Source: Ruminococcus sp. AM22-13 (GTDB taxonomy: Bacteria; Bacillota; Clostridia; Lachnospirales; Lachnospiraceae). From it: a DNA stretch of 6,335 bases. Where the stretch lies: NCBI RefSeq assembly GCF_003471165.1, contig NZ_QRIL01000055.1, positions 1-6,335 on the forward strand, read 5' to 3'. A program made the translations under genes and the position numbers. The notes beneath the pieces were generated by a model. That model was not told the DNA's origin, ran no database searches, and worked only from the letters and a program-made list of their open reading frames with translations. Shown here in pieces: positions 1-6,063 of this stretch (position 1 is the first letter of the stretch; each line of letters begins with the position of its first letter).

Positions 1-83
1 GCAGATTCTGATGCATAAACCGGAGCACCGGATAAACCAAGTGCTGCTGAAATAACAACCGCTATGAACTCTTTTCTATTCAT
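1..83 (-). CDS. Start of a secreted protein (signal peptide only; runs off the left edge)
   Basis: An ATG at 81-83 (minus) opens a frame that stays open to the window edge (27 codons and two bases). The visible residues begin MNRKEF, continue with a hydrophobic stretch (IAVVISAALGLSG) and reach an APVYASES segment. This is a classical Sec signal peptide with a likely signal peptidase I site after VYA. The start is well supported: GGAGG at 91-95 lies seven bases upstream. The mature protein is outside the window, so its function cannot be named. It lies downstream of the propeller gene on the same strand, with a 110-base gap containing a long hairpin. It could be read from its own promoter or by read-through. 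Confidence 0.75.
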   Translation of the reverse strand, partial: MNRKEFIAVVISAALGLSGAPVYASES

Positions 84-84
84 A

Positions 85-148
85 AAAATTCCTCCATTCC
101 GTGATATTTAACCGTTAATGTTAATATATCACAAGATGGAGGAATTTT
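85..148 (-). promoter_or_regulatory. Long imperfect hairpin that encloses the Shine-Dalgarno of the secreted-protein gene
   Basis: The bases at 85-97 are an exact 13-bp inverted complement of 136-148. The pairing continues with 101-107 against 126-132 and 108-112 against 120-124, leaving three mismatched positions (98-100 with 133-135), one bulged base (125) and a loop at 113-119. In a minus-strand transcript the second arm carries the GGAGG at 91-95 and ends one base before the ATG, so folding would hide the ribosome binding site completely. The flanking A- and T-runs also give it the outline of a bidirectional terminator. I favour a control of translation or read-through; the function is inferred, the structure is seen directly. 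Confidence 0.65.
106..134 (-). promoter_or_regulatory. Possible promoter inside the hairpin for the secreted-protein gene
   Basis: On the minus strand TTGTGA (129-134) is followed, after exactly 17 bases, by TTAAAT (106-111). Each box matches four of six positions of the housekeeping consensus. Initiation would fall near 98-100, leaving a very short leader that holds the GGAGG but lacks the first hairpin arm, so such a transcript could not hide its ribosome binding site. In an AT-rich gap this quality of match can occur by chance. Confidence 0.3.
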
Positions 149-193
149 GGTAATTATGGCATTAAATGTATTTTGATGGACATGAATCTTATA

Positions 194-1978
194 TTATACA
201 AACGTTAGTGTATTAAAAATCTGAAATGAATCTTTCTCCGTTCCCTTTTCGCTGCCATCAGCAACTCTAAAATTACCACATATAATCATTTTTCCTGACT
301 TTTTCTCAATATTCATAGACTCTGTTTCATATGATACAAAATTTTTACTTTTATTAACAATAATTGCAAAATCCGGCTTCAATGTACTACTCGTGTCTGA
401 TTCCATAACTGTTTTAACACTTTCATTTGATATATGGTATAGAACCACTTTTGCTTTATTACTCTTACTACATACTGGAAGAAACATTCCATATTTTTCA
501 TGATAGTAAATGTCCTGCAATACATCATCCGATGTGCGTCCAATTTCCACATAAAACTTTGTCGGCTTAACCAGCACTGTATCATCTTTAATCTCTATTT
601 TATCAAAAAAGAGTTTTTCACTTTCAATGCCACTTTCATCCTCATGCCATTTATTCATTAAAATGAACTCATATCCATTTACTGATTTTCCAAAATATGC
701 AATTCCGTACTGAGGCTCAGAAAGATGATATCTATTTTTTACTTTACCTGTTTTTGACAATACAACAATATCTGATTTCACATTATTTCCCATTGTATAT
801 CCACAAACATATAGATTCTTATCATCAGGATTATATGTCATTCCATTGCAATGATATACACTACTATCTGCAGATTTCCCAAGTTCAGCAACAACACCTG
901 GAATTACACGCTCTGGTGTAGTTGTTTTTAATAACACAGCATAGGTATTAGTTCCATCGCATTTAAGACAATAGGCAATATCATTTTCGTCAATTGCCAT
1001 TCCCTGCACATTTGGGCATGAAACATTATTTACCTTTTTATTTGTCAGTACTGCTCCTGTTTTCGTGGATCCGTTAAAAGAAAAATAGCCATTCCCTTCT
1101 TCACTCACATTCTCATTCCACTTTTTAAATGTAATACCCGGCAAATATGAAATACGGTCATGCTCCTTTTTATCAGATGTCTCAATCGCATTAGAAAGTA
1201 CCCACATATTATTTTTATAAAGAATAATCCCCTCAAAATTAAACTGCTTATAATCAGTAGTATCTTGGTCTGCCTGGAATACTGCATATGGATAATAAAT
1301 TTTATTATTTTCATAGTTTCCCGGTTTCACAAGAAGGATGCGGTTCTTGCACTGACTGTATTTCTGAGTATCATCCGAATAATGATTTGTCAGGATAAAC
1401 AGCCCCTGATTGGAATCATAATGAATATCATTTGCTTTCTGGTATTCATCTGCTTCATTTGCAATAACAGTAAACTTAGTGCCTCTTCCATTCTGAACTT
1501 CATTAAGATTCCCTGTAATAAATTTCATGGTTTCCGGTGTTGCTCTGTTCAATTCTTCCATTAAGATAAATTCATCATTTTTGTAAATATCAATTCCAAC
1601 ATATGTAGTATTTAACTTAGTAAATTTCTGTCCACTGGTATCAAATTTCATTTCAAGTATTCCAGAATCACCGGTTTCATCTTTACAAGTGCAGTAAAGT
1701 CGGTCTGCCGTCGCAGCCATTCCAAATACAAAATAATTAATTTCTGAAATTTTTTCATTGTCCCCAATGGTATCTGACACAAATTGGCTTGATTTAAAAA
1801 TCATACTTTTATAGACCATCTTTCCATTTTCATTTGCGTGTGCTTTCGCCAGATACACTGTATTACCTGAGAGCGCCATTGCTGATGCATTTGTATTTCT
1901 TGATAAACTTTTAACCTCTGCACCAAGTGTTATTCCACAGCTGATTCGTAATTCCTTTTCTGACATTGTACCTGCCAT
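194..1978 (-). CDS. Leaderless beta-propeller-like repeat protein, probable holin-released cargo
   Basis: I place the start at 1978 (594 residues, beginning MAGTMSEKEL), because AGGAGG at 1987-1992 is eight bases upstream. The frame continues to an ATG at 2065, but those extra codons would translate the promoter element. I do not recognise a named family. About ten units of the type (N/Q)-G-(I/M)-x-(Y/A) followed some 8-12 residues later by a LYV/FIL strand recur near residues 32, 85, 127, 182, 248, 325, 377, 424, 488 and 554. That is typical of beta-propeller blades. Units carry DEND, NPDDK or DSNQ turns. There is no signal peptide, membrane segment, lipobox or cell-wall anchor. With a holin gene just upstream and a shared promoter element, the likely fate is release through the holin, as with large clostridial toxins. 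A binding, enzymatic or toxic role cannot be told from the sequence. Confidence 0.75.
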   Translation of the reverse strand: MAGTMSEKELRISCGITLGAEVKSLSRNTNASAMALSGNTVYLAKAHANENGKMVYKSMIFKSSQFVSDTIGDNEKISEINYFVFGMAATADRLYCTCKDETGDSGILEMKFDTSGQKFTKLNTTYVGIDIYKNDEFILMEELNRATPETMKFITGNLNEVQNGRGTKFTVIANEADEYQKANDIHYDSNQGLFILTNHYSDDTQKYSQCKNRILLVKPGNYENNKIYYPYAVFQADQDTTDYKQFNFEGIILYKNNMWVLSNAIETSDKKEHDRISYLPGITFKKWNENVSEEGNGYFSFNGSTKTGAVLTNKKVNNVSCPNVQGMAIDENDIAYCLKCDGTNTYAVLLKTTTPERVIPGVVAELGKSADSSVYHCNGMTYNPDDKNLYVCGYTMGNNVKSDIVVLSKTGKVKNRYHLSEPQYGIAYFGKSVNGYEFILMNKWHEDESGIESEKLFFDKIEIKDDTVLVKPTKFYVEIGRTSDDVLQDIYYHEKYGMFLPVCSKSNKAKVVLYHISNESVKTVMESDTSSTLKPDFAIIVNKSKNFVSYETESMNIEKKSGKMIICGNFRVADGSEKGTEKDSFQIFNTLTFV

Positions 1979-1986
1979 ATTCATTT

Positions 1987-1992
1987 CCTCCT
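1987..1992 (-). promoter_or_regulatory. Ribosome binding site that fixes the propeller-protein start
   Basis: AGGAGG lies eight bases before the ATG at 1976-1978. A competing ATG two codons upstream (1982-1984) is only two bases from the site and is too close. The most upstream ATG, at 2063-2065, lies upstream of the deduced transcription start. Confidence 0.8.
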
Positions 1993-2009
1993 GAAATTTA
2001 TATTTTTTC

Positions 2010-2060
2010 GAATTTGCAAATTCTACTTGATAAAGAGTTCTTAATTTCAGCTTTGAAAAC
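2010..2060 (-). promoter_or_regulatory. Promoter element A, probable sigma-factor target before the propeller gene
   Basis: On the minus strand, G-TTTTCA-AA (TTTTCA at 2054-2059) is followed by a 16-base spacer and CTCTTTAT (CTCTTT at 2032-2037). A palindromic TTTGCAAA follows at 2013-2020. The same order and the same 16-base spacing occur in element B (2521-2570). The predicted start near 2025 gives a leader of about 47 bases before the ATG at 1978. The TTTWCA box is close to the TTTACA -35 described for promoters of the TcdR/UviA/BotR sigma group. The matching role is an inference from similarity and from the sigma gene nearby. Confidence 0.6.
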
Positions 2061-2106
2061 CTCAAAGAATAAATTTGCCCTTGACAATTTTATACTTGAA
2101 TTTTTA

Positions 2107-2343
2107 CTACTGCTTATGCTTATCAAAAAGATTCTCTTTGATTTCTGATAAATCACTTTGTACCTGATGTAAAATCTCTAATTTCTCTGTCAGTTTCTCT
2201 ATTACAGACTGATAATTTTTTTCCCGCTCTTCCTGTTTCTCATCTCGTTTTTCATTTGATTTCACAATATAAACCAAAAGAAATACCGCCAGCACTGCCC
2301 AGATTCCATGCGAAACTGCCACATTCATAACCGTTGTTTCCAT
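2107..2343 (-). CDS. BhlA/UviB-like holin-type small membrane protein
   Basis: This 78-residue protein has a single hydrophobic segment (about residues 12-28, from the SHGIWAVLAV stretch through FLLVYIV). A charged, Lys/Glu-rich tail predicted to form a coiled coil follows (about 31-70), starting SNEKRDEKQEER. This order, the G-x-(F/W)-AVL core and the basic-acidic tail right after the membrane segment match the BhlA/UviB family of holin-like peptides, best known beside clostridial bacteriocin and toxin genes. GGAGGT at 2349-2354 precedes the ATG. It lies in the plasma membrane and probably helps a leaderless protein leave the cell. The propeller gene begins 128 bases downstream on the same strand and has its own promoter element; both may also be read from element B. 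The family call is strong; the export role is inferred. Confidence 0.85.
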   Translation of the reverse strand: METTVMNVAVSHGIWAVLAVFLLVYIVKSNEKRDEKQEEREKNYQSVIEKLTEKLEILHQVQSDLSEIKENLFDKHKQ

Positions 2344-2471
2344 AGTTCACCTCCCTCCTCTTAATCTTCTTTTATTACGCATTTTTTTCTATATTCCATC
2401 CACTAAAAGTCTTTTCTGGTCTTATTATTACCGTTCCAATTTAAGGCACAGTTTTATTCTCTACAATTATT

Positions 2472-2492
2472 CTACCAATCTCTTTTTACCAT
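2472..2492 (-). other. Six-residue micro reading frame in the holin mRNA leader
   Basis: ATG at 2490-2492 reads MVKRDW and then TAG. It is preceded, after nine bases, by a good ribosome binding site (AGAGGAG at 2502-2508). It begins about 43 bases after the start site predicted from element B, roughly where the propeller gene starts relative to element A. It could be a leader peptide that tunes holin expression, or the remnant of a lost gene start. A frame this short can arise by chance. Confidence 0.25.
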
Positions 2493-2520
2493 ATATTTTT
2501 TCTCCTCTTATCATTAATTT

Positions 2521-2570
2521 GAATTTGCAAACTCACTTAATAAAGAGTTTTTTCTCTTCCATTTGTAAAC
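2521..2570 (-). promoter_or_regulatory. Promoter element B, upstream of the holin
   Basis: On the minus strand TTTACA (2564-2569), a 16-base spacer and CTCTTTAT (CTCTTT at 2542-2547) are followed by palindromic TTTGCAAA (2524-2531). TTTACA exactly matches the -35 box reported for UviA/TcdR-type sigma factors. The element is nearly identical to element A. The stretch 2521-2549 differs from 2010-2039 at only a few bases plus one single-base gap. Within B, the 14-mers at 2523-2536 and 2561-2574 match at 13 positions, 38 bases apart. Initiation near 2535 would give a leader of about 190 bases for the holin. Confidence 0.6.
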
Positions 2571-2644
2571 TCACAATTTTTTTCTTTTTTAGTTTCTGAT
2601 CAGCAGTTTTCTTACTACTTCCCCTAAAAAGGAGGTAGATACCT

Positions 2645-3169
2645 ATGAAAACACTGACAGAACTTATCCAAAATTATCAAAATGGTATCCCAGATTCAGA
2701 CAGTGAAATTCTCAAACGTATGGAACCGCTTGTGAAAGGATATGCATCCCGGATTCACTGCATGGAACGCGAAGATTCCACACAGGAATTGTATCTTACT
2801 CTGTTAAAGACATTGCCATATTTAAGTTCTTCATCCTCAGAAGGTGAATGTATCAGATACATGCAGACCTCTGTCGAAAACAGATATCGTTCCCTTTGCC
2901 GCAGTTGTCTTTCCGAACCTGAAAAAGATGATTTTGATTCCTGTTCTGTTTCATTACAGGCTCCCGACAGTTTTGATGACACCTATTATGATGTAACCGC
3001 ATATATCAACTCTTACCCTTCGGACAGTGTCCAGAGAAAAATACTGTCCATGTACTTTTATCAGGATAAAAGCGATGCCCAGATTGCCCGGAAACTGAAG
3101 CTGTCCCGCCAGTACGTCAATCGGATGAAGAAGAAACTAATTCTCAGATATATTTCCGAAAACAAATAA
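2645..3169 (+). CDS. Sigma-70-like factor, UviA/TcdR type
   Basis: This 174-residue protein has a sigma region 2-like N-terminal half (about residues 21-85; RMEPLVKGYASRIH, then a DSTQELYLTLL helix). An acidic linker follows (91-120), and then a region 4 helix-turn-helix (about 128-168), where DAQIARKLKLSRQYVNRMKKKL gives the classic turn and recognition helix. The size and two-domain layout fit small alternative sigma factors. The adjoining UviB-like holin points to the group that includes UviA, TcdR and BotR, rather than a typical ECF sigma with an anti-sigma gene; none is present. A strong AAAGGAGGT at 2628-2636 sets the start. It probably directs RNA polymerase to elements A and B. Its own control is not visible, though self-activation from the divergent region is possible. 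An alternative is a phage-type sigma-like regulator of the ArpU/YvrI kind. Confidence 0.8.
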   Translation: MKTLTELIQNYQNGIPDSDSEILKRMEPLVKGYASRIHCMEREDSTQELYLTLLKTLPYLSSSSSEGECIRYMQTSVENRYRSLCRSCLSEPEKDDFDSCSVSLQAPDSFDDTYYDVTAYINSYPSDSVQRKILSMYFYQDKSDAQIARKLKLSRQYVNRMKKKLILRYISENK

Positions 3170-3173
3170 AAGC

Positions 3174-3211
3174 AACACCTGCTGACCATAAATTTACAGT
3201 CTGCAGGTGTT
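3174..3211. terminator. Bidirectional terminator between the sigma gene and lanM
   Basis: The arms 3174-3182 and 3203-3211 pair over nine bases (AACACCTGC with GCAGGTGTT). After one T-T mismatch, three more pairs form (3184-3186 with 3199-3201) around a 12-base loop. It begins four bases after the sigma gene stop and lies three bases beyond the lanM stop. On the minus strand the stem is followed by GC and then a T-rich run (TTTTATTTGTTTT), so it should stop lanM transcription efficiently. On the plus strand the following T-run is weaker. Confidence 0.8.
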
Positions 3212-3214
3212 CCC

Positions 3215-5902
3215 TTAGTTTTCATATAATTCCATTAATGCCATTCCCGTACCGGAAATGCCATTCATAAAAGCCAGATTCAGATATTCTGTCCCAGATA
3301 TTTTTGCCGGGTGATCCAGTTGAAATAAAAGGCAGTCACATAACGCCTCATATTGCTCCTTCATTTTTTTATTACCATATTTTCGAAGATACTTCTTCAT
3401 AATAAGTAAATTCCCGGACATCCCATGACACAGACAGATTCTTCCATCCTGTTCTCCATAAAACAAAGCGTCTGCAGCATTTAACCTGTCTTTTTTAATC
3501 TGCAGATCCTCAGGAAACAGTTTTTCCAGTTTCATTCGTGAAAGCAGGATTCCCGGCGCCCCATGGCACCATGCATTCATGAAGCTTTCCCCTGAACTCT
3601 CTCGTAAATCCTTCCAGTTTCCGGCTTTCTCTGAGTACAAAGAATCCTCATATCTCAGCAAAAGCTGTATTTTATCAGCATATTCCGCTTTATGATCACA
3701 TTCATACAACGCTGCATAAGCCATCATAAATCCACTGTTGCCATGAGACATTCCAGCCAGCGGTCTGTCTGTTTCTTTCAATACCCATCCATATCCATTT
3801 TCGGCTTTCTGCCCTTTCTTCCACAGATTTTTTTCCATATCTGCCGCTATTTCATAATATTTCACATTTCCGGTTTCTTTATATAACATTACTGCCATTA
3901 CAATAGCTCCGGCATTTCCGCTCAGATAATCCAGTTGTGAATCTTCTTTCCATACCCTCTCAATAATGCTGAAATGCTTTTCCGCATAAATCATCCACAC
4001 TCTTTTTCCTGTAAGTTTAAACAGATAAAGATAGGTATATACCACCGAGCTTTCTCCATTTATAATACCTGTCAGAAGATTTTTATCATAAATCTGTTTT
4101 TTGTGTATTTCATCTGTATAAGCTTTCAATCTCAAAACAGCAAGATGATAAATTTCTTCTGCACTTGCATTCTTTTCTTCAAAATCATGAAGATATTTTG
4201 CAAGAAACAAGACTATCCCGGATATTCCATCATATAAATATATTCCACCTGATCTGAGATTCCAGTGACCATTATCCCAGAATTGCAGTCCTGTCCAGCC
4301 AACACTCTGTTCCCGGATAATTGCTCTGCTGCAGATCCGATGAACTATATTTCTGATCTGACTGTATATTTTGCGCTCTTTATCTGTGTCATATCCCTTT
4401 ATCCTGGTCGGAAACATCTTTTTCTTTCCATCAGATGCCTTCAGCATTTCCATCGACAACCTGATATAATCACACTGACATTCCATATCAGAGTAACTCA
4501 TCTGCTTCATATGCATTCGCCATGACTCATAAGGAGTACAGGGCAGATATTCTTTATGTTTTCCGCCATTTCCATCATAAACAGATCTGCTGTTCGCATT
4601 AATCTCAAAGCAGGGTATATCCATTTCCAGAAGGCTCTCAATTTCATAATCATGAATTTCTTTCCTAAAAGAAGATTCCCCCTCTTTGTGAATCACATTC
4701 AAAAGAGCTTTCCTGTGTTCTCTTGACTTCATATAATCCGGATGAAACGAAGCCATAAGATACATTGCATACTGTTGGGTATGCCGCAGTACAACTCTGG
4801 AACGTCCGTCAAAAAAGCCGGACAACATCACCTCCACTTTCTTATCTGCCATTGCCACCATGTACGCTCTGCAAAATCCTCTGATAATGCATTCCGTATA
4901 ATCTGCCGCATTGATAACCTGATCATTTAGTCTTACAATGCATTCCTTTATCTGCATTTCCACAGGTTCATATTCTATGTGAATATCAGATGTTTTATCA
5001 TCCTTTACCACAGGAAGTTTAAACGGCGTTTTTATCTTTTCCTCTGTTCCCATTGCACTTATAAGAACTCTGCTGTTTCCTCTGCCCCATGTGAGAACAG
5101 GGAGCATTCCTGTATGTATAACCGAATTTGCCAATTTTATTTCTGTACTTTTGTTTATTTTTTCTTCTACACTACTTCCGTCTTTTTCTGATTGTTGTTT
5201 TAAATATCCCGGATATGTTTCCATATCGATAATCACAGGATATTCTCCATGTGCGATAATATTTTCACCATGAAGATCTGTGGCTCCAAGGGCATATCCC
5301 AAAAACAGATGTATGCCCATTCTGAAATAATAATGCTCCACCTCACTTTCGTTTTTACAGGGAATATTCTCAATTTTTTCTTCCCATCCATAGGAATCAT
5401 GAGATAAATATTGTACCGTCCTGCAGGAAATTCCTGTTTTTCTGCATAAATAGTTATAAAGTTCCTGATATTTTATATTTTTATCAAGACTATGTGGCTT
5501 ATAGTACAGAATTGTTCCATTATCCAATTCTACCTTCGCCACACTTCGTCCTCCTCTGTGTGTATCGCCTTTCGACATGTAAATTCCCACAGTCCCGGAA
5601 AACTTCCTTCCATCACAGAATATTTTTTGTATCTGTTCTTTTTCTGCATAAAGAGATTTCCTGATTTCACATTCTGCTCTCTGGGTAGAGTTATTTTTTA
5701 ATTCAAGCAGACGTTTTAACTCGGGATATTCCTGCAGTAAAGATTTTACATATGTTGCATTGTTAAGATATGTTTTTTCATAATAATCATATTGTTCTTC
5801 AGAAGTATTTCCTTTTAGATTGCCTTTCGCCTTTTGTTCATGAATACTCAATATAAAAATCCGTTCTGATATCGCATTATTATAATGATCAAAGTCCAGC
5901 AT
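3215..5902 (-). CDS. lanM: Class II lanthipeptide synthetase LanM (bifunctional dehydratase/cyclase)
   Basis: LanM enzymes phosphorylate Ser/Thr in a precursor peptide, eliminate the phosphate to give Dha/Dhb, then join Cys thiols to them as (methyl)lanthionines. The N-terminal dehydratase shows D113-T-H115 in a glycine-rich loop, K135 in KPHSL, D209-x-H211-x-x-N214 in ATDLHGEN, D226 in IIDMET and R369/R373-x-T375 in VVLRHTQQY. The LanC-like cyclase (about 540-895) shows H720 in GMSHGNSG and the zinc ligands C779 (WCHGAPG), C825 and H826 (LCHGMSG), with GISGTG near the end. Both halves look active. At 895 residues it is short. Compared with CylM numbering as I remember it (K274, D347, H349), the missing length is about 139 residues, all at the N-terminus. 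The ATG at 5902 lacks a well-spaced ribosome binding site, and translation may be coupled to the precursor gene ending 16 bases upstream. In that frame a TAG lies about 65 bases further upstream with no ATG, GTG or TTG between, so no longer start exists. Confidence 0.95.
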   Translation of the reverse strand: MLDFDHYNNAISERIFILSIHEQKAKGNLKGNTSEEQYDYYEKTYLNNATYVKSLLQEYPELKRLLELKNNSTQRAECEIRKSLYAEKEQIQKIFCDGRKFSGTVGIYMSKGDTHRGGRSVAKVELDNGTILYYKPHSLDKNIKYQELYNYLCRKTGISCRTVQYLSHDSYGWEEKIENIPCKNESEVEHYYFRMGIHLFLGYALGATDLHGENIIAHGEYPVIIDMETYPGYLKQQSEKDGSSVEEKINKSTEIKLANSVIHTGMLPVLTWGRGNSRVLISAMGTEEKIKTPFKLPVVKDDKTSDIHIEYEPVEMQIKECIVRLNDQVINAADYTECIIRGFCRAYMVAMADKKVEVMLSGFFDGRSRVVLRHTQQYAMYLMASFHPDYMKSREHRKALLNVIHKEGESSFRKEIHDYEIESLLEMDIPCFEINANSRSVYDGNGGKHKEYLPCTPYESWRMHMKQMSYSDMECQCDYIRLSMEMLKASDGKKKMFPTRIKGYDTDKERKIYSQIRNIVHRICSRAIIREQSVGWTGLQFWDNGHWNLRSGGIYLYDGISGIVLFLAKYLHDFEEKNASAEEIYHLAVLRLKAYTDEIHKKQIYDKNLLTGIINGESSVVYTYLYLFKLTGKRVWMIYAEKHFSIIERVWKEDSQLDYLSGNAGAIVMAVMLYKETGNVKYYEIAADMEKNLWKKGQKAENGYGWVLKETDRPLAGMSHGNSGFMMAYAALYECDHKAEYADKIQLLLRYEDSLYSEKAGNWKDLRESSGESFMNAWCHGAPGILLSRMKLEKLFPEDLQIKKDRLNAADALFYGEQDGRICLCHGMSGNLLIMKKYLRKYGNKKMKEQYEALCDCLLFQLDHPAKISGTEYLNLAFMNGISGTGMALMELYEN

Positions 5903-5918
5903 ACCTTTTCTATTTCCT

Positions 5919-6047
5919 TTAACAGCATATTGTAAACAAAGATCCGTTATGTAAAGTATATGCTTCCACTTCTACTCCATTTTCTTCATAAAACAGTTCT
6001 ATTTCCTTAAGTTCTTCCTCAATACATCCAATAAATTCTTCTGTCAT
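5919..6047 (-). CDS. Probable class II lanthipeptide precursor, 42 residues
   Basis: The frame starts MTEEFIGCIEEELKEIELFY and ends HNGSLFTICC. Its N-terminal part is acidic and helical, with 11 Glu among the first 28 residues and the EEL/EIEL pattern common in class II leaders. The C-terminus supplies two Cys (C41, C42) and dehydratable residues T31, S36 and T39, all that LanM needs for one or two rings. The FTICC ending recalls the FTCC end of the lacticin 481/ruminococcin A group. There is no clean GG/GA leader cleavage motif; candidate sites are after VEA (29) or HNG (35), giving cores of 13 or 7 residues. A Cys at position 8 is odd for a leader. AAAGGAGAG at 6057-6065 overlaps the kinase stop codon, and lanM follows 16 bases after the stop. 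The call rests mainly on position and the Thr/Ser/Cys tail; it could instead be a small regulatory or immunity peptide. Confidence 0.6.
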   Translation of the reverse strand: MTEEFIGCIEEELKEIELFYEENGVEVEAYTLHNGSLFTICC

Positions 6048-6063
6048 TTTATTTATCTCTCCT

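Larger units (their letters stand above)
2344..2644. other. Divergent intergenic control region between holin and sigma-factor genes
   Basis: The 301-base gap is very AT-rich and contains promoter element B (2521-2570, pointing to the holin). It also holds a micro reading frame in the holin leader (2472-2492) and the sigma gene's ribosome binding site (GGAGG at 2631-2635). I see no convincing housekeeping promoter pointing right. A weak candidate is TTTGTA (2562-2567), 16 bases, then CTTTTT (2584-2589), which would use the opposite strand of the element B -35 box. The T-rich context makes this uncertain. Confidence 0.6.

Noticed and set aside
193..198. A perfect TATAAT on the minus strand at the end of the propeller gene
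   Set aside because: No acceptable -35 box lies 16-18 bases upstream and there is no extended -10 motif. It overlaps AT-rich stop-codon sequence, so I do not call a promoter.
1160..1564. A 134-codon plus-strand frame inside the propeller gene, and other plus-strand frames within lanM
   Set aside because: They lie opposite well-supported minus-strand genes, lack ribosome binding sites and translate to low-complexity Ile/Phe/Cys/His-rich sequence typical of antisense frames.
1979..2065. A 29-codon N-terminal extension of the propeller protein
   Set aside because: It would translate promoter element A, lies upstream of the predicted transcription start and has no ribosome binding site, whereas the start at 1978 has an ideal one.
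2081..2109. A consensus TTGACA on the plus strand at 2081-2086
   Set aside because: The bases 17 positions on (TTACTA) are a poor -10, and the only genes to its right on that strand begin more than 500 bases away.
5908..6011. A repeated 12-mer (AAGGAAATAGAA on the minus strand) inside the precursor gene and just before lanM, about 90 bases apart
   Set aside because: The flanking sequences do not match, so there is no sign of a duplicated gene segment; the match is A-rich and probably chance.
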